From Cupriavidus consociatus (GTDB taxonomy: Bacteria; Pseudomonadota; Gammaproteobacteria; Burkholderiales; Burkholderiaceae), in NCBI RefSeq assembly GCF_017814975.1, contig NZ_JAGIQA010000042.1, positions 1-41,262 on the forward strand: 41,262 nt of DNA, written 5' to 3'. Shown here piece after piece: positions 33,950-41,262 of the stretch. The notes under the pieces were generated by a model. That model had not been told where the DNA came from, searched no databases, and was given only the letters and a program-made list of their open reading frames with translations. Within the stretch, counting starts at the first letter, position 1; each line of letters begins with the position of its first letter. Both the position numbers and the translations under genes were made by a program.

Positions 33950-34861
33950 GTGAAGACTGAGATCGCGTCCGAACTGGAGTTCTTCGTTCTGATCGCTCGG
34001 CACGGCTCTTTAGCCGCAGCGGCGCGCGAACTCGATCTGACGCCCCCCGCAGCGACAAAGAGGCTTGCCCTGATGGAAAGCCGCCTCGGTGTGCGTCTGG
34101 TGAACCGCACCACACGGCGCATTAGCCTGACGAACGAAGGCGAGACATATCTGGCGTATGCGCAAAGGATTCTGGCCGACCTCCGGGAGATGGAGAGCGT
34201 TGTGGCGAGCAGCGGCGCCGAACCGCGTGGACTGCTCCGCGTCAATGCGACCCTCGGCTTCGGACGGACCACCATTGCGCCTCTGGTTTCCGAGTTTGCA
34301 AAGCGCTATACGCAGGTGGAGGTGCAGCTTGAAGTCACGGACCGCCCTGTAGACCTGGTGGACAGTGGTGTCGACCTGGCGATCCGGTTTGGGACGCTGC
34401 CGGATAATCGGTTGAGCGCTAGGCGTATCATGTCGAACCGTCGCTTTCTCTGTGCTTCGCCGGTCTACCTAGACAAATTCGGATCGCCGCAATCATTGTC
34501 CGAACTTCACAAGCATCGCTGCATCATTCACCGACAGAACGACGAAGCCCACGCCATCTGGCGCTTCGAGCAGGCAGGGCATCACGAAAGTGTGAAGGTC
34601 GCGGGGGCGCTATCAAGCAACGACGGGGATATCGTTCTCGGCTGGGCGCTCGATGGGCACGGCATCCTGATCCGTTCCGAGTGGGACTTGGCAAAGTATC
34701 TGGAGAGCGGCCGGTTGCGAGTCGTCTTACCACAGTTCAAACTGCCGTCGGCCGACCTCTTTGTCTACTACTCGCAGCGTCGCAACCAGACAGCGCGCGC
34801 GCGCGCTTTCATTGACTTCTTGGTCGCCAAATTTCAAAAACCGACCGAAGAGATGGGATAA
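33950..34861 (+). CDS. LysR-family transcriptional regulator of tartrate use
   Basis: A 303-residue LysR-type regulator. The N-terminal winged HTH reads ARHGSLAAAARELDLTPPAA followed by TKRLALMESRLGVRLVNRTT. A linker helix and the periplasmic-binding-like effector domain follow (GLLRVNATLGFGRTTIAP, then VDLAIRFGTLPDN and GHGILIRSEWDLAKYL). The GTG start at 33950 is directly divergent from tarD, so it most likely controls that operon in response to tartrate or a related acid. Confidence 0.9.
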   Translation: MKTEIASELEFFVLIARHGSLAAAARELDLTPPAATKRLALMESRLGVRLVNRTTRRISLTNEGETYLAYAQRILADLREMESVVASSGAEPRGLLRVNATLGFGRTTIAPLVSEFAKRYTQVEVQLEVTDRPVDLVDSGVDLAIRFGTLPDNRLSARRIMSNRRFLCASPVYLDKFGSPQSLSELHKHRCIIHRQNDEAHAIWRFEQAGHHESVKVAGALSSNDGDIVLGWALDGHGILIRSEWDLAKYLESGRLRVVLPQFKLPSADLFVYYSQRRNQTARARAFIDFLVAKFQKPTEEMG

Positions 34862-35285
34862 CTTGCAGTAGAGACTTCCGCTTACGCTCGTGCGACTGCT
34901 ATGGGGCTTAATCGGGCCTCTCAGCCGGAGTTCATGGAACGGCCGTAATGGGTCGCGAAGAGACGACCGGCTGCGGGGCGGAGATCCGTGACTTGCCGCA
35001 CCGCCCTGCCCCGCGGATGACGAAGGCTTCTCGCCGGCGACCAGGTCGGTGATACCGCAGACCGTGCCGCGAGACATACCCGGCATAATGTCTAAACTTT
35101 TGCGTCACACTTCGGACGGGGCCTCAAGGTTCTATAGCTTGGGCCGCTGTAGGGACTGTTTTCGCCAGCATAGAGAAGTAGGCAGGCGGGGTCATTGAGG
35201 CACGCCAGGAGGAGCTGTCATTTGCCGTCGTGATCGAGCATTTCCGAGTATTCGCTGCTGCCATCGATGCCAAGCCTTCAAATGA
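34862..35285. other. Interval between the LysR gene and ssrA
   Basis: About 420 bases without a supported gene. Frames on the minus strand (34727-35086) mainly shadow the LysR gene. No terminator with a clear T run was found for the LysR gene. Confidence 0.45.
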
Positions 35286-35311
35286 ACAAGGGCCCCCGAA
35301 GGAGCCCTTGT
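35286..35311 (-). terminator. Stem-loop at the 3' end of ssrA
   Basis: ACAAGGGC (35286-35293) pairs with GCCCTTGT (35304-35311) around a C-rich loop with partial CC/GG pairing. On the minus strand it follows the tmRNA coding segment and is trailed by TCATTT. It is either the transcription terminator or the last helix of the coding piece. Confidence 0.55.
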
Positions 35312-35800
35312 CAGTAACTTTTCTGTTTCGAGGTCAGTTACAACCCAAGGCGGCTGTTAGGCGGCCAATGCGAACTTTTCGTCGTTAGCATTTACTTCGA
35401 TTTAGTTTTAACGTCTTCTCTGACGGGTTGCCTCACGACCCTATCTCCCCCTGTCGAAACCAAGTCAGGCCCATCAGAAGCGCACTACCCGTGCAATGTG
35501 CTTCTGGTGGACCTGGGCGGAATCGAACCGCCGTCCAGAAGGCCTTCAAGAAGAAGGTTCACAACCATTATCGGGAACCTTGCGGCACCCGACCCTACAG
35601 ATTTTACGCCTCCTGCCGTCAGCGTCAAGGCAGCTTACGCGTACAGCGCAGGCGCGAGACCCTTGAGCTGCCCAGAGTCCCTCGACTCTTGTGCACCCAT
35701 CCAACTATCTGCCGGCGAATTCTCTGTGCGCCGCTCATAAGGGTTCGTTATCGTGCCTTACCGCCCCTTTCCTGCATTGTCGCCGTCACCTACTTCCCAA
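35290..35800 (-). ncRNA. ssrA: Circularly permuted (two-piece) tmRNA gene
   Basis: Read on the minus strand, the acceptor piece comes first. It ends with T arm GGCGG TTCGATT CCGCC, acceptor strand CAGGTCC, A and CCA (CCA at 35505-35507). A 32-base spacer (35473-35504) follows. Then the coding piece starts with GGGCCTGACTTGG at 35472. Its GGGCCTG pairs with CAGGTCC to form a seven-pair acceptor stem with the G3-U70 wobble that directs alanylation. The tag frame (35357-35389) encodes ANDEKFALAA and stops with TAA. Order acceptor-then-coding is the permuted layout; the spacer is cut out to give two RNAs that rejoin by pairing. tmRNA with SmpB rescues stalled ribosomes. The left edge of the acceptor piece is uncertain (35700-35860), as is the 3' end near 35290. 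Confidence 0.9.
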
Positions 35801-35906
35801 CCAGGCGCAGCTGCTAACCATTGGCCCTTTGGGGTAGCGTAAGGCAGTTGCGGCCATTCTCGGCCACTCGACCGCCTCTCCAATCGCGCTTCATTGGCCA
35901 TCTGAT

Positions 35907-36185
35907 CTACTTGAGGCGTATCGTGATCGCAGTGTCTGGACCTACAAAAAGGTATAAGAATCCCACGGCTATCATCGCAACCAATCCACGTCGGCGCCAC
36001 CGACCCATTTCTGTTTTTAAAATTGAATTTTTGATGGTAACCCTGTCCTTCAGATCCGGTGAGTACATTGGTCCGTTCGTTTCACGTAAAATCTCTTTTA
36101 GTTTCGCGAATTTGTAAGTACATGAAATAAAGTAGCTCAATAACATAACCATAACCATCTTTGCAACGGGAATATGCATGATCAT
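35907..36185 (-). CDS. Small putative membrane protein
   Basis: About 92 residues with two hydrophobic segments: PVAKMVMVMLLSYFISCTY near the start and GLVAMIAVGFLYLFVGPDT near the end, separated by a charged loop (KFAKLKEILRETNGP). Local base composition is more AT-rich than the neighbours, suggesting foreign origin. The start is uncertain: ATG at 36185 or 36179, or a GTG at 36251. No family recognised. Confidence 0.45.
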   Translation of the reverse strand: MIMHIPVAKMVMVMLLSYFISCTYKFAKLKEILRETNGPMYSPDLKDRVTIKNSILKTEMGRWRRRGLVAMIAVGFLYLFVGPDTAITIRLK

Positions 36186-36251
36186 AGTCTTCAAGCCGAG
36201 TGGATCCTCCACGGCGCTGCCTTTGGATAGAAAAGCATAGATTCTCGGCAC

Positions 36252-36683
36252 ACGATGCGGTAGTTTTTGGGGGGTGATTGCAATGTCCTCTTTACCTGAG
36301 CTCGCTTACTTATATTGCGCTGAACAGCCCTTCTCTGTGCGCAATCTAACAGACGCGGCAAGAACCAACACTCAGCTCGATACCTCGCGCTTTTGAGAGA
36401 AATCCCGATCATGTTGAGCAAAATAGAATTCAATATGGGTAAGCGGAAACTGGCCAGTTGCCAAATGGCTGCTACGGATCGGTCAGAGACAGCCGTGGCC
36501 TGTCAGTTGGCGGCTGGCCGAGGCCGCGCCTAAGCCGTAATTCTGGTCCGCCCGCGACTTCCGTCAACGAGTTCTGTAGTGCGTCAGCACACATATGTCA
36601 CGCGTCATTTCTCGATCGGTTGATATGCTGAGAGGTTCCTTGGTGTGGTGAGCCTAAAACCCTGAGAGCGATAGGATACGGAT
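36252..36683. other. AT-richer interval upstream of a secreted protein gene
   Basis: About 430 bases with no supported gene. The left half is AT-richer, like the membrane-protein frame beside it, while the right half returns to the general composition and must contain the promoter of the gene at 36684. Confidence 0.4.
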
Positions 36684-37112
36684 ATGGGCGGGATACGCTT
36701 GCTTTTGCTACTAACATTCACCGTGCTGCACCCCGTCGCGTGGGCAGCCGAGTTGTCGGACCGGGACGCGGGTACCTATGAGTGGCTAAAAGAGGATCGT
36801 ACTCCGACAGGAGTGTTATATAAATTTAGCCGCTCCGGTAACAAATGGGTGGGTTCCAGTAAGTTGCCAGGCAAAGACTGGAAGATTGTGTCCTGTGATC
36901 CTGGCTGCGAATACCGGAGCAGTACGAGCAAAGAGATACAGACCTATTTTCCTCCCAGCTTCAGACAGCAGAATGAACTTGCCTGCATCCAAAATATAGC
37001 GCAAGTATTTTGCCGATTCGTACCTGTCGACGACCCGCGCAGTAGAGGCTATATATTTATCGTCCTTGTGACGGGCAAGCCGTTCCCTGTGAGAACTCGG
37101 CGGCTTGATTAG
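36684..37112 (+). CDS. Secreted hypothetical protein
   Basis: A 142-residue protein with a clear signal peptide (GIRLLLLLTFTVLHPVAWA, cleavage after AWAA). The mature part has four cysteines (CDPGCEY and later CIQ, FCRF) that could form two disulfides in the periplasm, plus YKFSRSGNKWVGSSKLPG. The family is not recognised. GATACGG precedes the ATG. Confidence 0.7.
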   Translation: MGGIRLLLLLTFTVLHPVAWAAELSDRDAGTYEWLKEDRTPTGVLYKFSRSGNKWVGSSKLPGKDWKIVSCDPGCEYRSSTSKEIQTYFPPSFRQQNELACIQNIAQVFCRFVPVDDPRSRGYIFIVLVTGKPFPVRTRRLD

Positions 37113-37321
37113 TGCGGCAAGACACAGTTAGTTCTGTTGCAACGCCTCGTCAATGGCACTGTGAAGGAAAACTGGACACGGCTACCCATTGACTGTCCGC
37201 TATGGGTCGCTAAGATACGACTAACAGAGGGCGGAGCGTCTTACGTTCTTTCGACCTCGCAGGATGTGGTCCCTGGTAAGACCTGCTGACTAGGGATAGC
37301 GAGCGCAAGGGGGGTGAATTC

Positions 37322-37702
37322 TTACTCGCATCGATACTTGGATAATTGCGCACCGGCTCGCTGTACAGCCTCTGATGCTTGCTGGATCTGAGCCGAATTA
37401 TGGGTGAGCATTACTCGCTCGGAATGGGTAACCGCTGCCCGGTAGGACTGGCGCAGCGACGGGCACATGATGTTTGACGCTAGCCGCTCCTGTCCCTTCG
37501 GGTCGAAGAATGAGGACGGTTCAGCACGAAACTCTGCGTTTCGTTGGCCGATGGATTTCGTCACCACCTCAGTCTTTGCGTCGTGCTGGCAGGGAGCATC
37601 CTGCAACGTGACATGTCCCGCGGCGCTCCGACATTGATAGATGGTCTGGCTCGCGGCATTCGTGGCCATGGCGAGCATCGCGATCGTCAGGAATCTCAGC
37701 AT
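37322..37702 (-). CDS. DUF4124-like secreted protein
   Basis: A 126-residue protein with a signal peptide (MLRFLTIAMLAMATNAAS) followed by QTIYQCRSAAGHVTLQDAPC, the pattern of DUF4124 domains. The C-terminal half is helical and ends KYRCE. The start at 37702 is chosen because it begins the signal peptide; the frame extends to 37801 inside the neighbouring gene. It follows the DUF2726 gene by 7 bases on the same strand, so they may be co-transcribed. Function unknown. Confidence 0.75.
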   Translation of the reverse strand: MLRFLTIAMLAMATNAASQTIYQCRSAAGHVTLQDAPCQHDAKTEVVTKSIGQRNAEFRAEPSSFFDPKGQERLASNIMCPSLRQSYRAAVTHSERVMLTHNSAQIQQASEAVQRAGAQLSKYRCE

Positions 37703-37709
37703 GGTAACT

Positions 37710-38267
37710 TTAGGCACCCGATGCCCGAACAGCCCGCAGCTTTCGTTCATTGTCTGGCGTTGACGAACCAACGCCTTCGGTCGGCTGAGGCGGGACAACA
37801 CTGAAGTAATCGCTGAGGATTGTTTTCAGATCCACGTCCTTGGACGTGTAGCGCATGATCGGAATTCCGGCCGATGCGAGAACGTCATTCTTTTGCTTAT
37901 CGCGCTTCTGTGCTTTCGCGCTACCGTGCGAGGCGCCGTCCAACTCGATGACATAGAGCGGTCGCATGGTTTTTCGCTCGCAGACGAGGAAGTCGACATA
38001 CTTCTGAGCGAACAGATTTCTGGCGGCTTGTGACGTTCCCTTGTGCTGCACAAACGCGGACATGGCGACCTGGGGAAACACGTGCGTGTCTTGGAGCGCG
38101 ACTGTCAGCCGTTCGTAGAGTTGTATCTCATCCTGCCGCAAGAATGGAGATCTACGAACAAAACGAAATTCCCTGGTGGAGTTCCCGCCTGCCGCTGCAG
38201 ACTTCAGTATCGACAGGAGAACGATGGCAATTGCCAAGAGGAACACCAGCCATAGCATCGCTTTCAC
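37710..38267 (-). CDS. Membrane-anchored DUF2726 nuclease-like protein
   Basis: A 185-residue protein with an N-terminal transmembrane helix (MLWLVFLLAIAIVLLSILKS) and a DUF2726 domain. RSPFLRQDEIQLYERLTVAL is the first helix, and YVDFLVCERKTMRPLYVIEL with the following DGASH contains the Asp and Glu of a PD-(D/E)XK-like core. The start is GTG at 38267 or ATG at 38258. DUF2726 proteins are thought to be nuclease-like, but their substrates are not known to me. The C-terminal 35 residues look disordered. Confidence 0.8.
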   Translation of the reverse strand: MKAMLWLVFLLAIAIVLLSILKSAAAGGNSTREFRFVRRSPFLRQDEIQLYERLTVALQDTHVFPQVAMSAFVQHKGTSQAARNLFAQKYVDFLVCERKTMRPLYVIELDGASHGSAKAQKRDKQKNDVLASAGIPIMRYTSKDVDLKTILSDYFSVVPPQPTEGVGSSTPDNERKLRAVRASGA

Positions 38268-38553
38268 TTGACCCTCCTGCGCTTATTGTTTGAGCGCGAT
38301 GCTAAGCGCTGGGGCAGGCTAGCAGCACCCCTCCATAGTGGGGCTGGACCGGCCTCTGTCCCACTCGTGGGACCAACGCCGGCTGTACTTCGGAAGCGGC
38401 CTTGGTGCTTGGAGTCCGAACGGCGTTCCGGCTCGAAGCGACGGCCGCAAATCCGCCGCATGCCTCGGCCCTTGCCGCGTGCGCCTTCCCGGTGTCGCAC
38501 GTCTTCGTGAAAACTATCGCCGACGGCAGCGCATGGACTACCTCATCGGCGCG
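38268..38553. other. Interval with no supported gene
   Basis: Plus-strand frames are open here but contain no motif. Promoters for the DUF2726 gene should lie at the left edge. Confidence 0.4.
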
Positions 38554-38844
38554 TCAAAACGTGCACTGGAGAGGTGGCGTCTCACATGGAATACCGTCAC
38601 CATCCCCATCCGTTTTTACCGCTGGGCAGTTCTTTAGGTAGAAGCGGGCTTCCGCGCAGGAAGCCATCTGGCTACAGTGCTGTTTGCCCTCGCAGCGGAA
38701 GACTGGCTCCGGCGTTGGGGTAATAATCGAAACCGCGATCGGCTGTGGCTCGGCGTCAACCACCACGTTTTTCAGCGGCGCGTGGGTTTTGTAGTAGATT
38801 AAAGCGGCCGCGGCGACTGCGACTAGCAGCAAGCTCTTGTACAT
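38554..38844 (-). CDS. Excalibur-domain small secreted or membrane-anchored protein
   Basis: A 96-residue protein. The N-terminus is a hydrophobic anchor or signal (SLLLVAVAAAALIYY). The C-terminus is an excalibur calcium-binding domain: CSQMASCAEARFYLKNCP then DGDGDGIPCETP, with the DxDxDG loop and paired cysteines. In Burkholderiales such proteins often sit with cold-shock or envelope genes; here they do not. The start at 38844 (MYKSL) is preferred over the long frame to 39036. Confidence 0.85.
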   Translation of the reverse strand: MYKSLLLVAVAAAALIYYKTHAPLKNVVVDAEPQPIAVSIITPTPEPVFRCEGKQHCSQMASCAEARFYLKNCPAVKTDGDGDGIPCETPPLQCTF

Positions 38845-39006
38845 GTTGACCCCAACCCTGTTTTTATTCTCCAAATGCAAGGATGCCACAACAACATCGT
38901 TGTCGGTCTGCCGCCCTGCCGGAATGAGGATTCTGGAGGGACTGATGTGCGAATTGGCGCCCAGGCGGGATGAGTCCGCCCTGCCCGGCTCTGGCATGTC
39001 TAGGCA

Positions 39007-39061
39007 CGGACATTCCCACTTTGCCGCGGCTGACAATGTAGCGGCAAAGCGGTAATGTCCG
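39007..39061. repeat. Inverted pair of IS end sequences (21-bp arms)
   Basis: Arms 39007-39027 and 39041-39061 match as an inverted repeat with two mismatches, around a 13-base centre. Both carry the CGGACATT...CTTTGC motif that also forms the right end of the adjacent IS. The inner arm is the left end of the present IS; the outer arm looks like the end of a second, lost copy in opposite orientation. Confidence 0.65.
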
Positions 39062-40707
39062 GTTCTAGCAAAGCAGAAATGTCCGCTTGAGGCGCTCTTC
39101 GTGGTATTCAGCCTGCCCAGTTGAATGCATTGGAGAGCGCCCGGGCGATGGCTAGAACCGACGTCATTACAGTAAGCATGCGCGAGTTAGACAGGCTCAA
39201 GACCGTCCAGGCGGTCGTGGATGGTCAGTTGCGGCCCGGCGTGGCCGCCGAACGGTTGCAGATCACCGACCGGCAGTTCCGGCGGTTGTTAGAGCGCTAT
39301 CGGCAGGAAGGCCCGTCCGGGCTGGTGTCCCGCAAGCGCGGTCGGCCCGCCAACAACCGGCTATCGGCCGATCGCGAGGCTGCAGCGCTTGGCCTGATCC
39401 GCGAGCATTACGCCGACTTTGGCCCGACCCTGGCCACCGAGAAGCTGCGCGAGCGCCATGGACTGACGTTGTCCAAAGAAACGATTCGCCGACTGATGAC
39501 AGTAGCTGGCCTGTGGGTGCCGCGCAAACAGCGGCCGCCGAAGGTCTACCAGCCTCGTAACCGGCGCGCCTGCTATGGCGAGCTGATTCAGATTGACGGC
39601 TGCGATCACCGCTGGTTCGAGGATCGGGCGCCGGCGTGCACATTGCTGGTCTACGTGGATGACGCGACCAGCCGGATCATGGAGCTGCGCTTTACCTATA
39701 CGGAGTCCACGTTCAGCTATTTCGCTGCGACGCGGACATATTTGGAGCGCCACGGCAAGCCGGTGGCGTTCTACAGCGACAAGGCCAGCATCTTTCGCGT
39801 CAACCATCCCCACGCCACCGGTGGCGACGGTCATACCCAGTTTTCCCGGGCGTTGTTTGAGCTGAACATTGAAGGCATCTGCGCCAACAGCAGCCAGGCA
39901 AAGGGCCGTGTTGAACGGGCGCACCAGACGCTGCAAGACCGGTTGGTCAAGGAACTACGTCTGCGAAGCATTAACACGATGGAGGCTGCCAACGCGTTTG
40001 CCAGTGAGTTCATCGCCGACTACAACGCGCGCTTTGCCAAAGTGCCGCGCAACAGCCATAACGCCCATCGACCGCTGCGATCGGATGAAAACCTGGATCT
40101 GATCTTTGCATGCCGCGAGCCCCGTCGTGTGTCCAAGAGCCTGACGATCCAGTTCGACAAAATGCTCTATCTGTTGGCGGATACGCCGGAGCATCGCAAA
40201 CTTCCCGGTCACTACATTGATGTCTATCACTATCCTGATGGTCGGATAGAGCCACGGGCGAACGGGGTTGCGCTAACCTTCACCACCTATGACAAGTTGT
40301 CGGAAGTGAACCAGGGCGCGATCGTGGACAACAAGCGCCTCGGACATGTGCTGCAGCTGGCCCAATATGTTCAGGAAAAGCGCGACAACACACGATCTCG
40401 CTCTTTGCATACCATTGAAGGACCTCCTCGCAAGCGCGGACGGCCACCTGGCAAAAAGTCCCAGCGCTCACTGGATCCGAGCGATATTTTGGAAGGGCTA
40501 GAGCGCTTGCAGAAGCAATCGTGGCCGCGTAACGGAACCGAAAACTGAAACCAAGCTTCCTGCTGCGAAATCGAACTTGCGCCGCTGGTAGGACAACCTC
40601 ACCCTGAGCTGCACTGGTCCGTGTCAGGCCAGCACCACTGCCTTACAGGAAACCCAAAAACTGACCAAGCAAACTGAAGACACACCGGACATTTCAACTT
40701 TGCCCGC
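39041..40707 (+). mobile_element. ISNCY-type insertion sequence
   Basis: The left end (GGCAAAGCGGTAATGTCCGG, about 39043-39062) and the right end (CCGGACATTTCAACTTTGCC, 40685-40704) are imperfect terminal inverted repeats around one transposase gene. A further internal copy, GCAAAGCAGAAATGTCCG, lies at 39068-39085 and may be a transposase-binding site. Total length is about 1.67 kb. Exact ends and any target duplication were not resolved. The right end directly adjoins an IS3-family element. Confidence 0.75.
39121..40548 (+). CDS. ISNCY-family DDE transposase
   Basis: A 475-residue transposase. The N-terminus has a helix-turn-helix (GVAAERLQITDRQFRRLLER) and a second DNA-binding segment (TLSKETIRRLMTVAGLWVP). 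The integrase-like core has ELIQIDGCDHRWFED, AFYSDKASIF and SSQAKGRVERAHQTLQDRL, supplying the D, D and E residues. A basic C-terminal tail (PPRKRGRPPGKKSQRS) follows. The TTG at 39121 is the longest start; an ATG is at 39127 (NALES reads after it in the longer form). The gene appears intact and could still be active. Confidence 0.88.
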   Translation: MNALESARAMARTDVITVSMRELDRLKTVQAVVDGQLRPGVAAERLQITDRQFRRLLERYRQEGPSGLVSRKRGRPANNRLSADREAAALGLIREHYADFGPTLATEKLRERHGLTLSKETIRRLMTVAGLWVPRKQRPPKVYQPRNRRACYGELIQIDGCDHRWFEDRAPACTLLVYVDDATSRIMELRFTYTESTFSYFAATRTYLERHGKPVAFYSDKASIFRVNHPHATGGDGHTQFSRALFELNIEGICANSSQAKGRVERAHQTLQDRLVKELRLRSINTMEAANAFASEFIADYNARFAKVPRNSHNAHRPLRSDENLDLIFACREPRRVSKSLTIQFDKMLYLLADTPEHRKLPGHYIDVYHYPDGRIEPRANGVALTFTTYDKLSEVNQGAIVDNKRLGHVLQLAQYVQEKRDNTRSRSLHTIEGPPRKRGRPPGKKSQRSLDPSDILEGLERLQKQSWPRNGTEN

Positions 40708-40737
40708 GAGGGGGTGCGGACGATTTCTTGGACTGAA

Positions 40738-41262
40738 TTAGGTTGCGATTCCCAGGTGGCGCCGGTAGTCGACCGGGCTCATTGCCTGCAAGGACAACTT
40801 GATGCGCCGCTCGTTGTACCACTGGATGTACGAGTTTAGCTTGTGCATGAATCCCTCTACCGTCGTGCCAGCCCAGTCGCGACAGTAGTACATCTCATTT
40901 TTCAGGCGTCCAAAGAAGCCCTCGCAGGCAGCATTGTCAGGTGAGCAGCCCTTTCGCGACATGGAGCGGACGAGACCCGCCGCGTTGATGCGTTGCAGCC
41001 ATCCCGGCCAACGATAGTGCGCGCCTCTGTCGCTGTGTACTACGGGCCTGTCGCTATCGGTGAGCGTCGTGATGGCATCATCGAGCATGCTATTGACCAA
41101 TTGCGCGTCAGGCCTCGTGCCGATTGACCAGCTTACAACCTTGCCGTCAAAGCAATCGATCATGGGTGATAGATACACCTTGCCCGCCGGAAGCTGGAAT
41201 TCGGTGATGTCCGTCAGCCATTTCTGATTCGGCGCCTGCGAATGGAAATCCCTGGCAATCAG
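40738..41262 (-). CDS. IS3-family transposase OrfB (partial, runs off the window)
   Basis: The C-terminal 174 residues of an IS3-family rve/DDE transposase, open through the right edge. Motifs: WLTDITEFQLPAGKVYLSP (first Asp), VVHSDRGAHYR (second Asp) and SPDNAACEGFFGRLKNEMYY (catalytic Glu in CEGFFGRLKNE), then the NSYIQWYNERRIKLSLQAMS ending typical of the family. About 100 residues and OrfA lie outside. The bases between 40710 and 40737 (GACGATTTCTTGGACTGAA) probably contain its terminal inverted repeat, directly touching the end of the ISNCY element. Confidence 0.9.
   Translation of the reverse strand: MIARDFHSQAPNQKWLTDITEFQLPAGKVYLSPMIDCFDGKVVSWSIGTRPDAQLVNSMLDDAITTLTDSDRPVVHSDRGAHYRWPGWLQRINAAGLVRSMSRKGCSPDNAACEGFFGRLKNEMYYCRDWAGTTVEGFMHKLNSYIQWYNERRIKLSLQAMSPVDYRRHLGIAT

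Noticed and set aside
1..41262. CRISPR array
   Set aside because: No regularly spaced repeats were seen. The tandem repeats at 4660-4732 are too short and directly abutting, and no cas gene is present.

Overview
The window looks like a chromosome or large-replicon segment of a high-GC betaproteobacterium of the order Burkholderiales, probably close to Cupriavidus. The signs are a Bug/TctC-type solute receptor in a tartrate operon, the codon use, and a circularly permuted (two-piece) ssrA gene of the kind reported from one betaproteobacterial lineage. The genus is inference.

Positions 1-27,200 form a dense defence and accessory island. It opens with an operon that matches the Kongming anti-phage system (komA adenosine-deaminase-like, komB HAM1/ITPase-like, komC SIR2-like); komC carries a +1 frameshift. 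A convergent ubiquitin-like operon follows (Ubl protein, ThiF/E1, DUF6527). Divergent from it is a tightly coupled operon of a TIGR04255 protein, a helix-turn-helix protein and a zeta-toxin-like kinase. The two share a control region with paired 12-bp tandem repeats. Next come a complete Wadjet operon (jetABCD, minus strand), then vapBC, a frameshifted hicB, tumE-tumA and higBA, then a SNF2 helicase and SWIM-domain pair. After that lies scrambled territory: an SRAP fragment, a CAU tRNA with a long variable arm, a frameshifted SHOCT gene, an HNH nuclease, a cluster of RNA hairpins, a tRNA-Leu(GAG) with weakened 3' pairing, and a truncated histone-H1-like tail. An Mrr-type restriction enzyme closes the island.

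Positions 27,250-34,860 are metabolic. A divergent LysR regulator faces a minus-strand operon for D-tartrate and C4-dicarboxylate use: tartrate dehydratase (tartrate to oxaloacetate), a Bug receptor, DctA, and an NADP-malic enzyme/phosphotransacetylase-like fusion interrupted by one in-frame amber codon.

Positions 34,860-41,262 hold the permuted ssrA gene, a group of small secreted or membrane proteins (hypothetical, DUF4124-like, DUF2726, excalibur), an ISNCY-type insertion sequence, and the end of an IS3-family element running off the window.

Three genes (komC, hicB, the SHOCT gene) are each restored by removing one base from a short homopolymer, and maeB by reverting one stop codon. This could be real decay or consensus error, and it affects how much of the island is taken as active.
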